Source: DATJJW01 sp035491935
GTDB taxonomy: Bacteria; Pseudomonadota; Alphaproteobacteria; ATCC43930; CGMCC-115725
Assembly: GCA_035491935.1 (NCBI GenBank)
Contig: DATJJW010000231.1
Span: 1 to 11,651 of the forward strand
Length of the DNA: 11,651 bases
Reading direction: 5' to 3'
A model generated the notes under the pieces. It saw only the letters and a program-made list of their open reading frames with translations, was not told the origin of the DNA and did not search any database. Shown piece after piece: positions 6,842-11,651 of the stretch; within the stretch, counting starts at the first letter, position 1; every line of letters starts with the position of its first letter. Position numbers and translations under genes: made by a program.

Positions 6842-7759
6842 CTATTCCACCACCCAGCCGGGCTTCTCGAAGATCAGCGTGTGCCAGCCTTGCCGGGCGA
6901 TGCGGCGCTGGAAGACCAGGCCCATCGCGCGATGGGCGGCGGCGACATAACGTTCCTGATGCGCCAGCAGCCCCGACAGGATGGCGATGCCGCCCGGCAG
7001 CAGGTTGTGCGCCAGGTCCGGCGCCATGGCGGCCAGCGGCCGGGCCAGGATATTGGCGAAGATCAGGTCGTATGGGGCACCCTGCCGCACTTGCGTCCCG
7101 ACATAGCCGTCGCTGGGCACGCAGCGCATCAGCGCCGCGACACCGTTGATGCGGACATTCTCCGCCGCGACCTTGACCGAGTTGCGGTCGATATCGCAGC
7201 CCAGTACCGGCACGTTCCAGGTCTTGGCCGCCGCGATGCCGAGGATGCCGGTACCGGTGCCCATGTCGAGGATGCGCGTGCGTCGGCCGCGCCGCGCGAT
7301 CTGGTCGAGCGCCTTCAGGCAGCCATATGTCGTCGCATGCTCACCGGTGCCAAAGGCAGTCGCGGCATCGATCAGCAGGCCCACCGTCCCCGACGGTACC
7401 GGCTCCGCCACATGCGAACCATGGACGAAATAGCGCCCGACGCGCAGCGGCGGGAAGCTTTCCTGATTGAGCTTCAGCCAATCGACATCGGGCAGCAGTT
7501 CCGCCTCCAGCATCGGCTCCCCTTGCCCCATCGCGAGGGCGGCCAGTGCCAGGACGCCCTCGACCACGTCGAGATCCGGCTTGCCTTGCGTGAAGCCCTG
7601 CACCAGCCATGGCCCCTTGGCCTCCGTCTCGAAAGCGGTAACGGCGGTCGCGACCTCGCCCAGTGCCGCGGCATAGGCATCGGCGGAAACCTCATCAGCG
7701 GCATTGACGGCCAGGCGCCACAAGGGCTCGCCGGAACGGCGGGGCGAGACGGGGATCAT
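6842..7759 (-). CDS. prmA: Ribosomal protein L11 methyltransferase
   Basis: A 305-residue PrmA (usual length about 290-300) that methylates amino groups of ribosomal protein L11 using S-adenosylmethionine. The N-terminal substrate-recognition domain ends near residue 100. The Rossmann methyltransferase domain follows, with the PrmA block DAATAFGTGEHATT (131-144), SAM-binding motif I ILDMGTGTGILGIAA (163-177), the acidic CDID (188-191) and FANILARPL (234-242) in the motif IV position. The start ATG at 7759 has GAGGT about 10 bases upstream. It follows the receptor/enzyme cassette with a 64-base gap and no clear terminator, so readthrough from the cassette is possible. Its left neighbour, the DUF1127 gene, is convergent. 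Confidence 0.96.
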   Translation of the reverse strand: MIPVSPRRSGEPLWRLAVNAADEVSADAYAAALGEVATAVTAFETEAKGPWLVQGFTQGKPDLDVVEGVLALAALAMGQGEPMLEAELLPDVDWLKLNQESFPPLRVGRYFVHGSHVAEPVPSGTVGLLIDAATAFGTGEHATTYGCLKALDQIARRGRRTRILDMGTGTGILGIAAAKTWNVPVLGCDIDRNSVKVAAENVRINGVAALMRCVPSDGYVGTQVRQGAPYDLIFANILARPLAAMAPDLAHNLLPGGIAILSGLLAHQERYVAAAHRAMGLVFQRRIARQGWHTLIFEKPGWVVE

Positions 7760-7823
7760 GGGATAAAAGCTACCTCGGATAAAAACGTCGGGGGCAGCAG
7801 TAGCACGGGATCGAACCTGATCT

Positions 7824-8792
7824 CTATCCTTTGATCTTGATGGTGCTGCCCTCCAGCACCTGGCTCCAGCGCTTGGCTTCGCGATTGATGAAAGCCCTGG
7901 TCTCGGCCGGCGTGCCGCCGACCGGTTCGACGCTGAAGGCCTCGATCTGCGTCACCACTCGGGGGTTCTTCAGGATCGCCGCGACGTCGGCGGAGATCTT
8001 GGCGGTGATCGCATCCGGCGTCTTGGGCGGCGCGGTCATCGCGAACCAGGTGACGGAGAGGAAGCCCGGCACCGTCTCGGCCACGGTCGGCACGTTGGGC
8101 AACGCCGCCGCACGCTTGTCGCCGCCATAGGCCAAGGCGCGCAGCTGGCCGCCCTTGACCAGCGGCAAGGCGCCGCCGACCTCGGGGAACATCATGTCGA
8201 CCTGCCCCGACACGACGTCGTTCATCGCCGGGCCGATGCCGCGATAGGTGATGCCGAGCATGTCGATATGGGCCAAGGATTTCAGCAGCGAGGCCGCCAG
8301 GTTGGGCGTCGAGCCGTTGCCGCTCGACGCATAGGTCAGCTTGCCCGGATTGGCGCGGGCATAGTCGATCAGATCCTTCAGGCTCTTGAAGGGCGAGGAC
8401 GGCTTCACCACCAGCAGGCTGTAGCCCTTGATCAGCACCGAGATCGGCTGGAAGGCGGCCGGATCGTAATCGAGGTGCGGATAGAGGTCCTTGTTGTAGC
8501 TCAAGGGGGCGGCGGCGGAGATCATCAGCGTATAGCCATCCGGCTTCGACTGGGCCACGTATTCGGCACCGATATTGCCGCCGGCACCGCCGCGGTTGTC
8601 GACATAGACGCCATTGCCGTGCCAGCGCGCCGACAGCTCCTTGGCCATCAGCCGCGCCACCGTGTCGGTCAGGCCGCCCGGCGGATAGGGGACGACGATC
8701 TTGACCGTATCGCCGGGATAGGCGTCGGCCAGGGCCGGCGATGCGGTCAGGAGTGCAAGCAGGATTCCCCCGAGAATCGCTTTGAACGCCAT
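7824..8792 (-). CDS. Bug/TctC-family periplasmic binding protein, copy 1
   Basis: A 322-residue Bug-family receptor of the tripartite tricarboxylate transporter type. These bind small carboxylates (citrate, aspartate, dicarboxylates, aromatic acids) in the periplasm. A signal peptide is clear: K4, hydrophobic ILGGILLALLTASPALA, and likely cleavage after A22. Family marks are KIVVPYPPGGLTD (31-43, the first ligand loop), KPDGYTLM (83-90), ANPGKLTYASSGNGSTPN (147-164, the second ligand loop), FPEVGGALPLV, and LPNVPTVAE near the C-terminus. The start ATG at 8792 is fixed by GGGAGG immediately upstream and by the signal peptide; a longer open frame starting upstream is not real. It lies 38 bases after the enzyme gene. 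About 70% identical by eye to copy 2. No TctA/TctB membrane proteins are in the window, so it is an orphan receptor here and the ligand is unknown. Confidence 0.93.
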   Translation of the reverse strand: MAFKAILGGILLALLTASPALADAYPGDTVKIVVPYPPGGLTDTVARLMAKELSARWHGNGVYVDNRGGAGGNIGAEYVAQSKPDGYTLMISAAAPLSYNKDLYPHLDYDPAAFQPISVLIKGYSLLVVKPSSPFKSLKDLIDYARANPGKLTYASSGNGSTPNLAASLLKSLAHIDMLGITYRGIGPAMNDVVSGQVDMMFPEVGGALPLVKGGQLRALAYGGDKRAAALPNVPTVAETVPGFLSVTWFAMTAPPKTPDAITAKISADVAAILKNPRVVTQIEAFSVEPVGGTPAETRAFINREAKRWSQVLEGSTIKIKG

Positions 8793-8830
8793 AATGCCTC
8801 CCGAATGGCGGTTTGCCCGTCTTGTCTTGC

Positions 8831-9571
8831 TCAGAACTCGCGGAACAGCCGACCGAATCCCTCGATCTTGTCGTCGATGCCGCAGCGGCGCAACGCGTGC
8901 CAGACGATGCCGGGCAGCGACCCCACCACGCCGACGCCCAGTTCCCGCTCCATCGGCTCGATCATGCCGGACATCGCCCAATGCGGGCACGGCATCCAGA
9001 TCGTATCGGTGTCGGGGGCCATCGCCATCAGCTCGCGGCCGAGCTGCAGGGCGGCGTTACGCGGCATCTGGCCCAGCGTCGGCCCGGTGAAGCCCACGCC
9101 CTTGATCGCGGTCACCTCCATGCCGTAGCGGGTGAGATAGTCGCGATGCTTCTCGTCCTGGTCCGGTGTGAAGGGGTGGCCGATCGCGACCTTCCCGGCG
9201 CCCAGCTTCTTCAGCCCGTCGACCTGCGCGGTGATCGAGGTCGCCACCGGCACGCCGATCTCGCGCTCGACCGCCGCGATCTGCTCCGCCGGGTTGGTGC
9301 CGCGTGCGAGGTTGATCGGCACGCCGCCCAGCACCAGGAGATCGACACCGGTGCGTGCGATCGCCTTGGCCGCCCGCAGGCTCATATCGAAGCTGCGATC
9401 GACCTCCTCTGCATTGCGCTCCAGCACCGCAAGCGTCGACAGCACCAGGCTCACCCCCTCCGGTACCAGGCGATAGAATTCGTAGGTGAAGATTTCGGTG
9501 GCCGCCATGGGCGAGGTGTAGCCGATGCGCGCGCGGTGGCCGTGCTTCCTGTTGTCGTCGGGAGCGATCAT
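8831..9571 (-). CDS. Asp/Glu racemase-superfamily enzyme, arylmalonate decarboxylase/maleate isomerase-like, copy 1
   Basis: A 246-residue cytoplasmic enzyme of the Asp/Glu/hydantoin racemase fold, closest in layout to arylmalonate decarboxylase (AMDase) and maleate cis-trans isomerase. Superfamily two-cysteine enzymes use one Cys from each half. Here the C-terminal one is present (C195 in PCPHW, aligned with AMDase Cys188). The N-terminal position is G83 (VLGGVPINLARG, aligned with AMDase Gly74 of MGTSLSFYRG). The only other cysteine, C230, is outside the active-site motif. ERELGV-VV-S-P and the terminal GFGRLF also fit AMDase. So decarboxylation or another one-cysteine reaction on a malonate-like or dicarboxylic acid is more likely than racemisation; the substrate is unknown. 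The ATG lies 10 bases after the copy 2 receptor gene, whose stop overlaps a TGAGG ribosome-binding motif. About 78% identical to copy 2 by hand count. Confidence 0.85.
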   Translation of the reverse strand: MIAPDDNRKHGHRARIGYTSPMAATEIFTYEFYRLVPEGVSLVLSTLAVLERNAEEVDRSFDMSLRAAKAIARTGVDLLVLGGVPINLARGTNPAEQIAAVEREIGVPVATSITAQVDGLKKLGAGKVAIGHPFTPDQDEKHRDYLTRYGMEVTAIKGVGFTGPTLGQMPRNAALQLGRELMAMAPDTDTIWMPCPHWAMSGMIEPMERELGVGVVGSLPGIVWHALRRCGIDDKIEGFGRLFREF

Positions 9572-9581
9572 GGCGGCGGCC

Positions 9582-10568
9582 TCAGCCCTTGATCTTGAGG
9601 TTGACGCCCTTCAGCACGGCGCTCCAGCGCTTGCCCTCTTGGGTAATGAAGGCGCGGGTCTCCTCGGGATTGCTGCCGACGGGTTCGATGTTGAAGTTCT
9701 TGAACTGCTGCAGCACCGCCGGCTCCTTCTCGACTTCGGCAACAGCGGCGGAGATCTTGGCCGTGATGACATCCGGCGTCTTGGGCGGCGCCACCATGGC
9801 GAACCAGGTGATCGACAGGAAGCCCGGCAGCGTCTCGGCCACGGTCGGCACATTGGGCAAGGCCGGCGCGCGCGCATCGCCGCCAAAGGCGATGGCCTTC
9901 AACTTGCCCGAGCGGACCAGCGGCAAGGCGCCGCCGACCTCCGGGAACATCATGTCGACCTGGCCCGCCATGACGTCGGTCATTGCCGGGGCGATGCCGC
10001 GATACGAGACCTCGGTGATGTTGACATGGGCCATCGATTTCAAAAGCTCCGCCGCCAGGAACGGCGTCGAACCGACACCGGCCGAGGCGTAGGTGAGCTT
10101 GCCGGGATTGGCCCGGGCATAGTCGATGATGTCCTTGACCGTGTTGAAGCCGGAGCCGCCCTTGACCACCATCAGGCTGTAGCTCTTGATCAGCACGGCG
10201 ATCGGCGCGAAGGCTGCCGGGTCGTAATCGAGCTTGGGATAGAGGTTCTTGTTGAAGCTCAAGGGCCCCCCCGCCGAGATCATCAGCGTGTAGCCGTCCG
10301 GCTTCGACTTCGCGACATATTCGGCACCGATATTACCGTTCGCGCCGCTTTTGTTATCGATATAGATCGAGCTGCCATGCCACTTGGCCGACAGCTCCTT
10401 GGCCATGAGGCGCGCGACCGTGTCGGTGAGGCCGCCCGGCGGATAGGGCACGACGATCTTGATCGGGCTGGACGGGAAGTCGTCGGCCAGTGCCATGGCC
10501 GGTGCCATGGCCGGTGCCAGAACCAAAAGTGCCGGCAGAATCCACCTCAAAATGCCCTTGAACGCCAT
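9582..10568 (-). CDS. Bug/TctC-family periplasmic binding protein, copy 2
   Basis: A 328-residue paralogue of the receptor at 7824-8792, with the same family blocks: KIVVPYPPGGLTD (37-49), KPDGYTLMIS, ANPGKLTYASAGVGSTP, FPEVGGALPLV and LPNVPTVAETLPGF. The signal peptide has R8, a hydrophobic core and a repeated PAMAPAMA (19-26), with probable cleavage after ALA at 26-28. The start MAFKGIL is chosen because GGGAGG lies just upstream, exactly as in copy 1. An in-frame ATG 48 bases upstream would add a lysine-rich leader and lies inside a palindrome (10611-10630). The ligand loops differ from copy 1: SAGVGSTPF replaces SSGNGSTPN and SAGGPLSFN replaces SAAAPLSYN. The two receptors may therefore prefer different ligands; that is inference. 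It lies between the two enzyme copies, 75 bases after copy 2. Confidence 0.93.
   Translation of the reverse strand: MAFKGILRWILPALLVLAPAMAPAMALADDFPSSPIKIVVPYPPGGLTDTVARLMAKELSAKWHGSSIYIDNKSGANGNIGAEYVAKSKPDGYTLMISAGGPLSFNKNLYPKLDYDPAAFAPIAVLIKSYSLMVVKGGSGFNTVKDIIDYARANPGKLTYASAGVGSTPFLAAELLKSMAHVNITEVSYRGIAPAMTDVMAGQVDMMFPEVGGALPLVRSGKLKAIAFGGDARAPALPNVPTVAETLPGFLSITWFAMVAPPKTPDVITAKISAAVAEVEKEPAVLQQFKNFNIEPVGSNPEETRAFITQEGKRWSAVLKGVNLKIKG
10491..10519. repeat. 12-base tandem repeat in a signal-peptide coding stretch
   Basis: The unit TGCCATGGCCGG occurs at 10491-10502 and 10503-10514, followed by a partial third copy (TGCCA). Being 12 bases long it keeps frame, and it encodes the doubled Pro-Ala-Met-Ala in the signal peptide of receptor copy 2. 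Copy 1 lacks it, so it probably arose by slippage after the cassette duplicated. Confidence 0.85.
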
Positions 10569-10610
10569 GATGCCTCCCGGTTTCTTTTTCTTGGTCATCG
10601 GTATTTCACG

Positions 10611-10630
10611 CATCATGGCCGGCCATGATG
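10611..10630. repeat. Perfect 20-bp palindrome between enzyme copy 2 and receptor copy 2
   Basis: CATCATGGCC is followed directly by its exact reverse complement GGCCATGATG, with no spacer. It lies 13 bases beyond the enzyme copy 2 stop codon and 42 bases before the receptor copy 2 start, and no counterpart exists in the copy 1 spacer. It could be a dimeric-protein operator or, in RNA, a hairpin that limits or tunes expression of the downstream receptor. Confidence 0.75.
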
Positions 10631-10643
10631 GGATGTTAGTACC

Positions 10644-11384
10644 TCAGAACTCGCGGAACAGCCGGCCGAACCCCTCGATCTTGTCGTTGACGCCGCAACG
10701 GCGCAGCGCGTGCCAGACAATGGAGGGCAGCGAACCGACGACGCCGACGCCGAGCTCGCGTTCCATCGGCTCGATCATGTCCGACATCGCCCAATGCGGG
10801 CAAGGCAGCCAGATCGTATCGGTGTCGGGCGCCATCTGCTTCAGCGCCCGGCCCAGTTCGAAGGCCATGTTCTGGGGCATATGGCCGATGGTCGGGCCGG
10901 TGTACTCCGCCCCCTTCACCGCCGTCACCTCATAGCCGTAGCGGGTGAGATAGCCCTTGAACTTTTCGTTCTGGTCCTGGGTGAAGGGATGGCCGATCGC
11001 GACCTTCCTGGCGCCCAGCTTCTTCAGGCCATCGTTCTGCGCGGTGATGCTGGTCGCCACCGGCACGCCGATATCCCTCTCGACTTGACGGATCTGCTCC
11101 TCCGGATCGGTGTTGCGCGCGAGGTTGATCGGCACGCCGCCCAGCACCATCAGGTCGATCCTGGTCCGCGCGATCTCCTTCGCCGCCTTCAGGCTGATAT
11201 CGTAGCTGCGATCGACCTCGTCCGCCGTGCGCTCCAGCACCGCCATGGTCGACAGCACCAGCGTCACGCCTGGAGGCGCCATGCGATAGAATTCGTAGGG
11301 GAACACCTCGGTCGCGGCCATCGGTGAGGTGTAGCCGATACGCGCCCGATAGCCGTGCTTCCTCGTCTCTTCAGTCGATGTCAT
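10644..11384 (-). CDS. Asp/Glu racemase-superfamily enzyme, arylmalonate decarboxylase/maleate isomerase-like, copy 2
   Basis: A 246-residue paralogue of the enzyme at 8831-9571, the same length with no gaps, about 191 of 246 positions identical by hand count. It has the same one-cysteine active site: G83 in VLGGVPINLAR and C195 in LPCPHWAMSDMIEPMEREL, plus a non-motif C230. Most differences are at the extreme N-terminus and in 91-100 and 141-180, away from the cysteine motif. The active-site chemistry is therefore probably the same as copy 1, while substrate preference may have shifted. The ATG at 11384 has a modest GCAGG upstream. It is the first gene of the cassette operon and follows a 106-base control region after uvrD. 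Family assignment is firm; the reaction (decarboxylase, isomerase or other) is open. Confidence 0.85.
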   Translation of the reverse strand: MTSTEETRKHGYRARIGYTSPMAATEVFPYEFYRMAPPGVTLVLSTMAVLERTADEVDRSYDISLKAAKEIARTRIDLMVLGGVPINLARNTDPEEQIRQVERDIGVPVATSITAQNDGLKKLGARKVAIGHPFTQDQNEKFKGYLTRYGYEVTAVKGAEYTGPTIGHMPQNMAFELGRALKQMAPDTDTIWLPCPHWAMSDMIEPMERELGVGVVGSLPSIVWHALRRCGVNDKIEGFGRLFREF

Positions 11385-11490
11385 GCAGCCTGCCCTGTTG
11401 GTTCTTCTTGATCGGGGCGATTTTCGCCCGCCGGCAACCTATCCGTAAATTTAATAATCCTGAAGCGGGTCTAAAGAAAAACTTTAGGCG
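11385..11490 (-). promoter_or_regulatory. Control region upstream of the cassette operon, with two hairpins
   Basis: This 106-base gap between the uvrD stop and enzyme copy 2 is locally AT-rich. A 6-bp stem CTAAAG/CTTTAG with a five-base A/T loop lies at 11471-11487, three bases after the uvrD stop. It is AT-rich and without a downstream T-run, so it is a poor terminator and may be an operator. GGGCGA-TTT-TCGCCC at 11415-11429 is a GC-rich hairpin about 30 bases before the enzyme start, in the likely leader. Reading minus, TTTAGA and TAAATT spaced 16 bases apart are a weak promoter match (four of six bases each). Confidence 0.35.
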
Positions 11491-11651
11491 TCAGTCAGTT
11501 CTACGCACGAAGGCGTCCATCACCTTCTTCTCGCCGGCATGGTCGAAGGAGATGGTCAGCTTGTTATCCTCGACCGCCGTCACCGTGCCGCCGCCGAATT
11601 TCTGGTGGAAGACGCGATCGCCCTTCTTGTAGCCGCCGACCTTGCGGATCT
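11491..11651 (-). CDS. uvrD: UvrD/PcrA-type DNA helicase, C-terminal 52 residues
   Basis: The last 52 codons and stop of a protein read on minus; the rest lies beyond the window. The visible stretch GDRVFHQKFGGGTVTAVE, then KLTISFDHAGEKKVMDAFV, is the Tudor-like C-terminal module typical of UvrD/PcrA superfamily 1 helicases, which unwind DNA in nucleotide excision and mismatch repair. In PcrA/UvrD this tail contacts RNA polymerase. The helicase core cannot be checked here. The stop TGA is at 11491-11493, 106 bases before the cassette operon on the same strand. Confidence 0.85.
   Translation of the reverse strand, partial: IRKVGGYKKGDRVFHQKFGGGTVTAVEDNKLTISFDHAGEKKVMDAFVRRTD

Larger units (their letters stand above)
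7824..11384 (-). repeat. Tandem duplication of a two-gene enzyme/receptor cassette
   Basis: The order enzyme-receptor-enzyme-receptor on one strand is a direct duplication of one two-gene unit: 9582-11384 upstream and 7824-9571 downstream. The enzyme copies align without gaps at about 78% identity; the mature receptors align at about 70%. Both receptor genes share the GGGAGGCAT translation signal. The divergence is too large for a recent duplication or collapsed assembly. The spacers differ (75 and 38 bases), and only the first has the palindrome. Confidence 0.85.

Noticed and set aside
7807..7817. GGTTCGATCCC on minus, identical to a tRNA T-arm core, near the prmA side of the cassette; considered as a tRNA end or attachment-site relic
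   Set aside because: The flanking bases do not complete a five-base-pair T-stem, and no anticodon arm or acceptor stem is present.
6677..7834. 385-codon open frame on plus covering prmA and the hairpin region
   Set aside because: It is antisense to complete prmA and shows no protein family features.
8793..8990. Extended N-terminus of receptor copy 1 from an upstream ATG
   Set aside because: The extension overlaps the enzyme gene, is arginine-rich without a signal peptide, and GGGAGG plus a signal peptide mark the start at 8792.
1..11651. CRISPR array, insertion sequence, integrase or rRNA/tRNA gene
   Set aside because: No regularly spaced repeats, transposase or recombinase motifs, or recognisable stable RNA sequences were seen on either strand.

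Overview
The window looks like a GC-rich alphaproteobacterial chromosome, most likely Rhodospirillales-like. Three things suggest this: a divK-pleD pair, a DUF1127 small protein, and Bug-type periplasmic receptors beside long GC-biased genes. The species cannot be named from this sequence. Most genes are on the minus strand; only a ROK sugar kinase and the DUF1127 gene are on plus.

Layout from left to right: (1) bases 1-1076 carry the end-to-end pair divK then pleD on minus, the c-di-GMP and cell-cycle signalling module, with pleD cut by the window edge. (2) A divergent ROK kinase, very like fructokinase Mak, occupies 1259-2167. (3) Bases 2195-6029 form a tight minus-strand operon, pepP > coaBC > dut: aminopeptidase P, the bifunctional coenzyme A enzyme, and dUTPase. 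(4) A divergent DUF1127 gene (6290-6523) is followed by about 300 bases without a gene, packed with inverted repeats, before convergent prmA (6842-7759). (5) Bases 7824-11384 hold a two-gene cassette in two tandem copies: an Asp/Glu-racemase-superfamily enzyme resembling arylmalonate decarboxylase, followed by a Bug/TctC periplasmic binding protein. (6) The last 161 bases are the C-terminus of a UvrD-type helicase on minus.

The duplicated cassette is accessory in character and lies between housekeeping genes (uvrD and prmA). A plausible reading is that each receptor binds a small carboxylate in the periplasm and its partner acts on the same or a related compound in the cytoplasm, but no membrane transporter is in the window. 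Both enzyme copies keep only the second of the two catalytic cysteines used by racemases and maleate isomerases, which is the arylmalonate-decarboxylase arrangement.

The two most interesting leads are this duplicated receptor/enzyme cassette and the hairpin array downstream of the DUF1127 gene. The array recalls the Rhodobacter CcaF1/CcsR arrangement of a DUF1127 protein followed by stress sRNAs. Smaller leads are a PleD whose first receiver domain has lost most of its phosphorylation pocket and a perfect 20-bp palindrome between two cassette genes.
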